DNA from: Sphingobacterium sp. SGG-5
GTDB lineage: Bacteria; Bacteroidota; Bacteroidia; Sphingobacteriales; Sphingobacteriaceae
Length of the DNA stretch: 64,000 nucleotides
Direction: 5' to 3'
Assembly (NCBI RefSeq): GCF_011043525.1
Contig: NZ_JAAKGO010000007.1
Coordinates: 186,001-250,000, forward strand
Shown here: positions 27,830-35,793 of the stretch, piece after piece
Layout: every line of letters starts with the position of its first letter
How positions within the stretch are numbered: the stretch's first letter is position 1
Translations under genes and position numbers: made by a program
Notes under the pieces: generated by a model
Databases searched by the model: none
Told to the model about the DNA's origin: nothing
The model's input: only the letters and a program-made list of their open reading frames with translations

Positions 27830-28651
27830 CTATTGCGCTACTTTAAATTCAGCGTAGACCAGCATTCCCCGTGTAGGCGAATCCAGGATTTCATATTTGA
27901 CAGGTATGACATCATGCCGGGTACTGGTCTTGTATAAGATGATATCTTGAATACTAACAGGGTCTTCTTTGGGAAAGGTATATTCACAATTGTAACAGCC
28001 GGTTTCATATTGCTGCGCCAAGACCTCCAAAGTGGGGTCGGTAAACGAGTTGTCGATATAAAAGCCCGCGGCAAGAAAAGCGGGATTTTGAATTCCTTTG
28101 GTATAGTTCAATAATAGTCCGGCGTGTTCTATCCGGATTGTCTTGTACGAATCACTACCCGTTCTATCCTCAAACTGGGCGCCCACAAAACTAAAATTCT
28201 TCCCATCCGGAAACTCGGCAGTTATTACGGCTACGGGCCTGTTGCCGCCATATTGTACTTTGGACTCTTCAATAATTGGATATTTTGAAAGTAAAGATAC
28301 TCCGTAGAGACCCGTATTATAAACTTGGGATCCTCCAAAATAGTGATTCATATTAGCACCTGTCGCAATGATCTCTCCCTGCATTACCCCTTTGCCCGAA
28401 CGTGTGTTATCATGATCAACTTCACGCACCAATACGAAATCAGGATCCAAATCACTGATAATAGCAGCAACCTCCGTCAGTACCGCATTGTTATGGAAAA
28501 TACCTACAGACACCACCTTAATTAAAGTTGTATCGGTACGTTCCTGCTTATCCCGGAGATCTTCCGGTATTTCATAATGTTTCCAGGGTTCTTTCGAACA
28601 AGTAATCAAAAAAGCGCTAAGTACGACACTTAGATATATAATTTTTTTCAT
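27830..28651 (-). CDS. EEP-fold lipoprotein, degenerate active site
   Basis: A 273-residue lipoprotein (lipobox LITC, C18) related to the neighbouring EEP-fold protein by order of elements: LTEVAAIISDLDPDFVLVREVD, LYGVSLLSKYPIIEES, FSFVGAQFED, AFLAAGFYIDN, SIQDIILYK. E77 and D236 remain. The metal/catalytic positions are otherwise lost: TYN becomes SVG, NTHL becomes GAQF, GDFN becomes GFYI and SDH becomes SPT. It is more diverged than the downstream copy. The Cys pair in TGCYNCEY resembles that in the neighbour. It sits 11 bp after susD and is probably surface-exposed like other SusCD-associated lipoproteins (inference). Confidence 0.82.
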   Translation of the reverse strand: MKKIIYLSVVLSAFLITCSKEPWKHYEIPEDLRDKQERTDTTLIKVVSVGIFHNNAVLTEVAAIISDLDPDFVLVREVDHDNTRSGKGVMQGEIIATGANMNHYFGGSQVYNTGLYGVSLLSKYPIIEESKVQYGGNRPVAVITAEFPDGKNFSFVGAQFEDRTGSDSYKTIRIEHAGLLLNYTKGIQNPAFLAAGFYIDNSFTDPTLEVLAQQYETGCYNCEYTFPKEDPVSIQDIILYKTSTRHDVIPVKYEILDSPTRGMLVYAEFKVAQ

Positions 28652-28662
28652 CAGTATTCAAA

Positions 28663-30252
28663 TTAATAGTTTGGATTTTGTTCCATATTCGGATTGGCTA
28701 ACATCGCTTCCAACGGAATCGGCCAAAAATAATCCCGATCCTTGCTTGCCTTCCGTACTTCGACCTGGACAAACTCTTGGGTGTTGGGGTTATAAGCACC
28801 TTCCACTACTCCATTCATCACGTCTTCAAATATTCCCCAACGCCGGATATCAAAATAACGTACGCCTTCAAATGCCAATTCCACGCGCCGTTCCCTCCGT
28901 ACCAACTCCCGCAGTTTCTCCTGCGAATTGTAGACGGACACGTCGACGTCAGGCATACCTACCCGATTACGGATTTCATTGAGATACTTGACCACATCCG
29001 GATGATCCCATTCACCGGTTTCAATTAAGCTTTCGACATACGTCAAAAGGATCTCCGCATAACGGATAATGGCAAAATCTAAGTTTCGGGTGCCTGCTTT
29101 ATCCCTTTCATCGATATATTTCTTGACCCAATAACCGGTAAATGTCGAATACGACTCCCCGATGCGATCCCGGTTTCCGGGAGAAGGGTCAAACGGATTT
29201 AGTGTGCTGGTCATGAACTTATCTCCGGGCAACATAATCGAATAAGTCAACCGAGGATCACGATTGCCTTTGTAGTTGGGATCCTTTCTATATATGTTTA
29301 ACGAATCGGGTCCAAGCTCCTGGATGGTTTTCCCTTGAAGTGTTTCGTAAGCATCCACGATAGACTGTGTCGGCGACAACACGGTTTTTCCTCCTTGGCT
29401 CTGCGGTACTAAGGTATTCCAGACCTCTTTCGCTCCACTCGCACTAAAATATACTCGTTCACCATTCTGTTCTCCTGTATATAGAAACAGATTTTGGTAT
29501 CCATTGATTGCGCTCGATTTATGTAATCCATAAATTTTCGAATCAATGATCTTCTTTGCAGCCATTTTAGCGGTTTCATATTCTCCGCTAAACAACGCCA
29601 TTCTCGAAATAATAGCCCAAGACCTCCCGGAAGCTATTCTATTCTGATCTACCGTACTGTACCGTGCCGGCAGAAAGTTGGCTGCTTCCGTTAACTCCGC
29701 CAACACAAAATCATACACCTCTTGATAAGTATTCCGCTTGACATCGGCATGTGCGGGACTTAATACCGTCGTCACCAAAGGTACACCACCAAACAAAACC
29801 AATAACTCATAATAATAGTATGCCCGCAGGGCACGAGCTTCGTAAATATAGCGTGTCTTCAACGCATAATCCTCCATCACGACGCGATCTATATTGGCTA
29901 AAAAACGATTGGCTCTGCGGATATTCCTATAGTTATCCCGATAGATGTGAAGTGCCATATCCCAGGACGAGTTCTGTATACCCTTGACATAGTCTTCATA
30001 ATGTCCATAGGCACTTTGGCGTTGGACCAAATTATCCGATAAGGCATCAAGAAATGCAACTTTCCGGCCATGAAAACCATGTGGAATACCAGCATAGATG
30101 GATTGTAACGCATCCGTAGCGTTTTTCTGTGTCAACCACCAGTCCTCGTCTGAGATATCTGTAGGATGGTCGTGTGTCAGGAATTCTTCACAACTGCTGA
30201 AGCTCAGCAAGCAGAACATACCTAATACATAAATAAAATATTTTGATTTCAT
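28663..30252 (-). CDS. SusD/RagB-family glycan-binding outer-membrane lipoprotein
   Basis: A 529-residue lipoprotein (lipobox in LLSFSSCEEFL, C21) of the SusD/RagB family, the surface lid that captures ligands for its SusC partner. Typical segments are YIYEARALRAYYYYELLVLFGGVPLVT and the TPR-like helices. The C-terminal signature is FAIIRYAEILLTYVESLIETGE, then YLNEIRNRVGMPDV, LVRRERRVELAFEGVRYFDIRRWG and YFWPIPLEAMLANPNMEQNPNY. It begins 3 bp after the susC stop. The ligand is not readable, but the enzymes downstream suggest a glycoside rather than a peptide. Confidence 0.97.
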   Translation of the reverse strand: MKSKYFIYVLGMFCLLSFSSCEEFLTHDHPTDISDEDWWLTQKNATDALQSIYAGIPHGFHGRKVAFLDALSDNLVQRQSAYGHYEDYVKGIQNSSWDMALHIYRDNYRNIRRANRFLANIDRVVMEDYALKTRYIYEARALRAYYYYELLVLFGGVPLVTTVLSPAHADVKRNTYQEVYDFVLAELTEAANFLPARYSTVDQNRIASGRSWAIISRMALFSGEYETAKMAAKKIIDSKIYGLHKSSAINGYQNLFLYTGEQNGERVYFSASGAKEVWNTLVPQSQGGKTVLSPTQSIVDAYETLQGKTIQELGPDSLNIYRKDPNYKGNRDPRLTYSIMLPGDKFMTSTLNPFDPSPGNRDRIGESYSTFTGYWVKKYIDERDKAGTRNLDFAIIRYAEILLTYVESLIETGEWDHPDVVKYLNEIRNRVGMPDVDVSVYNSQEKLRELVRRERRVELAFEGVRYFDIRRWGIFEDVMNGVVEGAYNPNTQEFVQVEVRKASKDRDYFWPIPLEAMLANPNMEQNPNY

Positions 30253-30255
30253 AAC

Positions 30256-33200
30256 TTAAAAATTAACTCTGGCTCCTATTGAATATAACTTGGTGATTGA
30301 ATATGTCCGTTGGTTACCCCTGCTTTCGGGATCAGTTAGCTCCACCGAAGTGAAAGTGAATGGGTTTTGCGCATTGAGATAAACCCGAACACCCGAAACA
30401 CCGATCTTCCGCAATGTCGATTTCTTAACGTTGTAGCCCAGCTGTATGTACTTGACACGAAGATAAGCTCCATTTTGAAACCAAAAATCAGACGAAAGCT
30501 TGTTGACGGTAGGGTTTGTATTCAACCGTGGGAAGCGGGCATCGGTCCGTTCCGGTGTCCAGTATCTCCCGTCGTAAAACGTCGTCGGTACACCGCCATC
30601 AAAACTTTGATCCAACGGTAAGGCAAACATACCCAATAGCGTCGCATCACTCTTACCCGTCCCCTGCACCAGAAAGTCCAGATCGAAATTCTTGTAATTC
30701 AACGTTACATTCCCAAAGTAATTGATCTCCGGCGTCGGATTTCCTATCTGGCCTTGATCTGCGTCATCAATGATTCCGTTACCACTCAAATCCAGGTAAC
30801 GGATATCTCCCGGCTTTTGTCCTGTTGTAATGGGGATTAAAGCGTTACCCATCTCATCAAAATCTCTTTCCTGAAGAAGACCAGCGGTCTGATAGCCGTA
30901 CACGCTCCCTATACTGTACCCTTCCTGATGGATACGGGTAGCACTTTCCTCTACATACGGGCCATTCACTAACCGTTCGATCGTATTTTTATTGTAGGTA
31001 ATACCCGGTCTGAAGCTTAGTCTAAAATCCCGGCTAAAACGTTCATTATAATTCACCGAGAACTCTATCCCCCGATTTCTTACTCTACCCGCATTAATCG
31101 GTGTTGCCCGCTCAAAACCTCCCGCTAAGGGTAAGGTAGGCGAGAGTATGATATCTTTGGTGAGCTTGTCGTAATAATCAAAGGTAAGTTCGATCTTATT
31201 TTGTTTAAACAGCCCCAAATCCACACCGGCATTCAACATATCTACCGTTTCCCAGGTAATATCCGGGTTACCGTGGCTCGTTTCCAATCCATTGGAGGTG
31301 TTGATGAGCGATTGATACAAGTAAGCTGCAATGTTCTCATTCCCTAACCTACCGTAAGACAGCCTCAGTTTCAAATTGTTAATTGCTTTTATGTGCCGCA
31401 TGAAACTTTCATTATGCAAATTCCAGCCGACAGCTACCGACGGGAAAAAGCCAAACTTATTATTCGGCCCAAAGCGTGACGAACCATCCGTACGTGCGGT
31501 GCCTTCAAACAGGTATTTATCTTGATAACTGTAATTAACTTTACCAAAACCCGACATCAACGAATAGATATTCCAGTTGCCACTATTGTTTTCCTCCTGC
31601 GTATACCCCGCCATACCAAAAAGATAATGATTGCCTTTACGCCAGGTATAGTCTGCCGAAGCTGAGACGAAGTAATAAGCTGTGCGCCCCATTTTTGCCG
31701 AGCGCTCAAAAGCCCATTCTCTCAAAATCGCAAAGGTATTGTAATCGTAGTGGACGAAGTTTGGTTTTGTAGTTTGTTCGGCATCGCTGTTTAACCGGAA
31801 ACTAATTTGTCCGCGGAGGTTTAAGTTTGGCAATACTTCCCATCGTGGCTGCAAGTTAAGGCTTGATTGTGCCTGCTCACTTTCATGTTTTCCTCCTTGC
31901 TCTGTCCAGGCAATTGGATTGACTATGTCTGCATATTGACCGTAAAAAGCGTAACCGCTCCGATCCGGATAGCGTGGCAATATATTCGGCGGTACCCGAT
32001 AAATATCTTCGATCAACCTATAGGCACGTGGTTGGTTGAAAACATTCCGTCGGATAGCCAATAAATCTAGTTTAACATCAAATTTCTTCCCGAAAGAAAT
32101 GGACGTATTGGCCCTGAAGTTCAATCGCTTGTATCCCGATTTGGGAAGCATCCCTTGTTGGTTCATGTAATTTCCGGTGATGGCAAATCTCGCCAAGTCA
32201 TTTCCACCTGTTACGGACAAAGAATTACTCGTCAGCGGTGAATATTGGCGAATCATTAAGTCCATCCAATTTGTATTCGGATAATTCAACGGATCTTCCC
32301 CACTGCGCGTTTTATCAATAACCTCTTGGGTAAAAGGTCCCGCATTACCGGAGTTCTGTTCAGCTTCATTGAACATTTGCATATAACGAGGAGCGTCTAC
32401 CGTCCGTGGCATCACTGTCGGTGTTGCCACGGCATAATACCCGTCATAGGCGACGTTCATCTTCCCCGGCACTCCCCGTTTCGTCGTCACCAGAATAACC
32501 CCGTTGGCTGCGCGAGCCCCATATATAGACGCTGCCGCAGCATCTTTAAGCACGGTAACGCTTTCAATCGTTACCGGATCAATATTATTCATATCCATGG
32601 GTAATCCATCGACCAGTACCAGAGGATTGGAATTGTTCAACGTCGTAATACCCCGGATTCGAATGGTCACGGCATCGCCTCCCGGTGTTCCTGAACCTTG
32701 ATTGACCTGAATACCCGTAACGCCTCCTTGTAAGGCTTGGCCTAAAGAGGTAATAGGCTTACCGGCCACATTGGACTCCATGTTCAGACTGGAAACAGCA
32801 CTGGCCATATGCTTCTTTTGCATCTCCGTCATTCCTACCACGACGACTTCTTCCAAGGCTGAAATCTCGGCCTCTAAACTCAGTGAAATATTGCGTTGAT
32901 CACGCCGGAAAGTCCGTTCTAACGGCAAAAACCCGGTTATAGAGAATAATAATGTAGTCCCTTTAGGAACGGTTATGCTAAAATTCCCATCCTGATCTGT
33001 CTTTGTGCCAATGGTAGTTCCTTTAACCGCCACACTAACGCCGGATAACGTATTGGGAGGTTCGTTGGTGTCATAGATCCGTCCGGAAATGACAACTTCT
33101 TCCTGCTGCGCATCAGCTCGATTATCGTCTTTCGTAATAATGAGCGTGTTTTTATCGATCGCATATCTTAAAGGCTGCGTGTGAAAAATCGACATCAATG

Positions 33201-33549
33201 CTTTATCTAAACTCACATTGGAGAGCGCTACGGTGACAGGTTTTGCGGACTTCAGCACGTCTTCGTTATAGATAAAATAATAACCGGTTTGCTTGTTCAG
33301 TTCTTTGAAAACCTCTTTCAAAGAACTATTACGCACCTTTAGTGTTACTTTTTGTGCCAGGCTGTTTGCGCTCAAATGCATACCGCTTATCAGCAAAAGA
33401 AGGGTGGTTAACTTCATAATTCGAAAAATTCGTTGGTTTACAGATCGATTTCTGTGTTTTTTCTGCTTTACATTTCGACTTTTAAACAATGAAAGTTTAA
33501 AATGTAATAGTTCTTTCATACTTTTGAGTGTTTTGGTTAATGAATACAT
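30256..33549 (-). CDS. SusC/RagA TonB-dependent transporter with STN signalling domain
   Basis: About 1097 residues. A positively charged cytoplasmic leader comes before the signal anchor MKLTTLLLLISGMHLSANSLAQ. Then come an STN domain (KVTLKVRNSSLKEVFKELNK, ~75-145), a carboxypeptidase-regulatory domain (~155-235), the plug (~240-370, VTIRIRGITTLNN, DAAAASIYGARAANGVILV) and the 22-strand barrel ending SIGARVNF. The STN domain marks it as a signal-transducing transporter that contacts FecR. The frame opens at a TTG (33567); ATGs at 33549 and 33519 are better starts, and the choice between them is uncertain. It is followed by susD after 3 bp and preceded by fecR, with a strong hairpin between. 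Confidence 0.95.
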   Translation of the reverse strand: MYSLTKTLKSMKELLHFKLSLFKSRNVKQKKHRNRSVNQRIFRIMKLTTLLLLISGMHLSANSLAQKVTLKVRNSSLKEVFKELNKQTGYYFIYNEDVLKSAKPVTVALSNVSLDKALMSIFHTQPLRYAIDKNTLIITKDDNRADAQQEEVVISGRIYDTNEPPNTLSGVSVAVKGTTIGTKTDQDGNFSITVPKGTTLLFSITGFLPLERTFRRDQRNISLSLEAEISALEEVVVVGMTEMQKKHMASAVSSLNMESNVAGKPITSLGQALQGGVTGIQVNQGSGTPGGDAVTIRIRGITTLNNSNPLVLVDGLPMDMNNIDPVTIESVTVLKDAAAASIYGARAANGVILVTTKRGVPGKMNVAYDGYYAVATPTVMPRTVDAPRYMQMFNEAEQNSGNAGPFTQEVIDKTRSGEDPLNYPNTNWMDLMIRQYSPLTSNSLSVTGGNDLARFAITGNYMNQQGMLPKSGYKRLNFRANTSISFGKKFDVKLDLLAIRRNVFNQPRAYRLIEDIYRVPPNILPRYPDRSGYAFYGQYADIVNPIAWTEQGGKHESEQAQSSLNLQPRWEVLPNLNLRGQISFRLNSDAEQTTKPNFVHYDYNTFAILREWAFERSAKMGRTAYYFVSASADYTWRKGNHYLFGMAGYTQEENNSGNWNIYSLMSGFGKVNYSYQDKYLFEGTARTDGSSRFGPNNKFGFFPSVAVGWNLHNESFMRHIKAINNLKLRLSYGRLGNENIAAYLYQSLINTSNGLETSHGNPDITWETVDMLNAGVDLGLFKQNKIELTFDYYDKLTKDIILSPTLPLAGGFERATPINAGRVRNRGIEFSVNYNERFSRDFRLSFRPGITYNKNTIERLVNGPYVEESATRIHQEGYSIGSVYGYQTAGLLQERDFDEMGNALIPITTGQKPGDIRYLDLSGNGIIDDADQGQIGNPTPEINYFGNVTLNYKNFDLDFLVQGTGKSDATLLGMFALPLDQSFDGGVPTTFYDGRYWTPERTDARFPRLNTNPTVNKLSSDFWFQNGAYLRVKYIQLGYNVKKSTLRKIGVSGVRVYLNAQNPFTFTSVELTDPESRGNQRTYSITKLYSIGARVNF

Positions 33550-33585
33550 AGTGAATCGATTATTCAATCGATAGTTAATTTAATC

Positions 33586-33629
33586 AGACATCTGAACCTT
33601 TCCGGTCGCGACCCGGAGAGGTTCTGTCT
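33586..33629. other. GC-rich hairpin between fecR and susC
   Basis: GAACCTTTCCGG at 33594-33605 pairs with CCGGAGAGGTTC at 33613-33624 (one wobble position), extended by AGACA (33586-33590) and TGTCT (33625-33629). On the plus strand it is followed by a T-run (33629-33634), but in the direction of the operon (minus) no T-run follows. It lies in the leader of susC, 37 bp or more before the start, and could attenuate read-through or protect the susCD mRNA 5' end. Confidence 0.7.
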
Positions 33630-33657
33630 TTTTTACCTGGATTCTATTTTTTTCATA

Positions 33658-34887
33658 TTATTTTGATTTAAATTGGCGAACAATTATTTTATTTCCTTCA
33701 ATAGCAAAATTTACTTTCCCCGCCTTTTCCAAAATGCCGAGCAATCTTTCGAGCGAGTCTTCTCTGGAAACCATCCCTGCTAATACAATGGATGGTATTT
33801 CCTCTTCATATATAACATCCACATCATACCACCGTGCTACCTGTTGCATGATTTGCTCTAACTTCTCTCCATCGAAAATGAAGACGCCGTTTTTCCAAGC
33901 CATTATTTTTTCGATGTTAGCAGTCCTTACCGTAACACCTTTTCCTCCACTCCAAGTTTCGGCCTGCTCACCAGGTTCTAGCAAAACCTCTTCTCCGTCG
34001 TTCCGGATTTTTACCTGTCCTTCCAACAGGGTTGTCTGACTTATCTGCTCTTCCGGATAGGCCATAACGTTGAAATGTGTCCCCAAAACTTCCACCTCAT
34101 ACTGTGGTGTCTTCACCCGAAACGGCTTTGTTTTATCCGGTGCTACTTCAAAGTATGCCTCACCACTGATTTCAACCCTTCTTTCTTTTTCCGGAAAGAC
34201 AGGCGAAAAGGTGAATATAGAAGCCGAATTCAACCATACTTTCGTTCCATCAGCGAGAATAACCTCCAATTTACGTCCTCGTGGAACGGTGATGGTATTT
34301 TTAGGAGCTATTTCATTATATTGACTTACAGGTTTGTCCACATCAATTTTATACACCACTCTATCCTCATCCAACTTCGAGATGATCATACCTAATTCTT
34401 GTACGGTCTCGCCTTGTTTTAACGCATTCAAAACAATTTGCTTACCGCTGTATAAAGTTAGAATGACATCATTTTTTTTTGTCAATATCTGAACTTTATC
34501 TCCCATAGTCGCAACGGTATTTGAATTGAATGCGATAGACCAGTTTGTCTGATACATATAAACGATGAATGCAACGGCTGACATTAACAACAATACTGCT
34601 GCAACACGTATAAATGTATGGAGCCGACTTCTCCAATGTCGCCGTTGTGATTCCCTTTCGTCAATAACCTGTACTATTTTATGGTAAAGCCTATCCATTT
34701 GACCAGGACTGGCTTCAATGGAGGCTTCATATACATCGCTATTGAGCTCTTTGCGGATAAGTTCTTTTAGCAAGACCTCATTTTGATCGATATCAAAATA
34801 TTTTAAGAGAAAAAAAATCTCTTCTGCCGTACATCGCCCATGTACATATTTCCGAAACAATTCGTTTATATCTTCTTGTTTATTCAC
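33658..34887 (-). CDS. FecR-family anti-sigma factor
   Basis: A 409-residue single-pass membrane regulator. The N-terminal cytoplasmic part (1-90) binds the sigma factor, a transmembrane helix follows (about 97-113, VAAVLLLMSAVAFIVYMY), and the periplasmic FecR domain contains TVPRGRKLEVILADGTKVWLNS, GEAYFEVAPDKTKPFRVKT and EVLGTHFNVMAY. The C-terminal STN-like end (VARWYDVDVIYEEEIPSIVLAGMVSREDSLERLL in pieces) contacts the transporter. The start is a GTG at 34887 with no nearby ATG. It lies between the sigma gene (117 bp upstream) and susC, forming a sigma-FecR-SusC signalling chain. Confidence 0.95.
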   Translation of the reverse strand: MNKQEDINELFRKYVHGRCTAEEIFFLLKYFDIDQNEVLLKELIRKELNSDVYEASIEASPGQMDRLYHKIVQVIDERESQRRHWRSRLHTFIRVAAVLLLMSAVAFIVYMYQTNWSIAFNSNTVATMGDKVQILTKKNDVILTLYSGKQIVLNALKQGETVQELGMIISKLDEDRVVYKIDVDKPVSQYNEIAPKNTITVPRGRKLEVILADGTKVWLNSASIFTFSPVFPEKERRVEISGEAYFEVAPDKTKPFRVKTPQYEVEVLGTHFNVMAYPEEQISQTTLLEGQVKIRNDGEEVLLEPGEQAETWSGGKGVTVRTANIEKIMAWKNGVFIFDGEKLEQIMQQVARWYDVDVIYEEEIPSIVLAGMVSREDSLERLLGILEKAGKVNFAIEGNKIIVRQFKSK

Positions 34888-35004
34888 AATAATATATCTT
34901 GCTTTTTATCTTAATACGCTCGTAACAGAAAAACCATCTGCTCCATTTTTATTTTTTTTTATTTTAAAAAGAATCGTACTATGTCTATGGTGGCTTTGCA
35001 GACC

Positions 35005-35601
35005 TTACATAGAAAGTAAAATAAGCAATGGAATATAATAGCGTGTGTTAAGCAGATACTCTTTTACAACTTTAGAGGCTTTTACAATATGGTCGTTAAC
35101 AGTGGCAGGAGAAATACCTAACATCTTGCTGATCTGGTCATAAGAATAGCCTTCGAGCTTACACAATTGATAGATTTGTTGCCTTTTGGGAGACAACTGT
35201 GCAATAGCTTTTTCTAAGATAGCTTTGTTTTCCTTTTCATCTACCCATTTTTCAATATGCTGATAACTATTCTCTCCATGTAACATCATTTTCGACAGCA
35301 TATTCCTATCTCTGGCTGCTTTACGAAAATAGTCATAAACAATATTCTCTGCGACACGGTAAAGAAAAGATTTAAATGATTTTTCAGTGTCTAATACGGC
35401 TCTCTTGTCCCACACTTTTAGGAAGACGACCTGTAACAGGTCTTCTGCGGTTTCGACAGATTTAACCATTCTCAATATATTACGGTATATCGCGCTGCTA
35501 TATCGGCTATACAATAGCTCAAATGCATGCTGGTCGCCTTGTTGCAGAGAAGTCAATAAATCGACCTCAGCACTATCCACATCTATATTATCAGCGTTCA
35601 T
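35005..35601 (-). CDS. ECF RNA polymerase sigma factor for the SusCD locus
   Basis: A 198-residue sigma-70 family ECF factor of the Bacteroidota SusCD-linked type. Region 2 is visible as AFELLYSRYSSAIYRNILRMVKSVETAEDLLQVVFLKVWDKR. Region 4 is LSPKRQQIYQLCKLEGYSYDQISKMLGISPATVNDHIVKA, a helix-turn-helix for -35 recognition. It starts at the ATG at 35601. The adjacent FecR gene and the STN domain on SusC imply cell-surface signalling: ligand on SusC, signal through FecR, release of this sigma factor, transcription of susC onward. Confidence 0.96.
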   Translation of the reverse strand: MNADNIDVDSAEVDLLTSLQQGDQHAFELLYSRYSSAIYRNILRMVKSVETAEDLLQVVFLKVWDKRAVLDTEKSFKSFLYRVAENIVYDYFRKAARDRNMLSKMMLHGENSYQHIEKWVDEKENKAILEKAIAQLSPKRQQIYQLCKLEGYSYDQISKMLGISPATVNDHIVKASKVVKEYLLNTRYYIPLLILLSM

Positions 35602-35793
35602 TAAACCAATTATCCTAGCTTTATTGCGACTTAGAATCTGCTCACAAAATATGAATTATTTGTAATATTATGAGTTTTGCTGTATTAAACTTCTGTTATC
35701 AACTAATACAGGTTCAAATTGATATTGCTAATGTATCAAAAATGATTTACAAAACCAATCATCGATCCGAGTGTAGATTGCGGTATCCAATAC

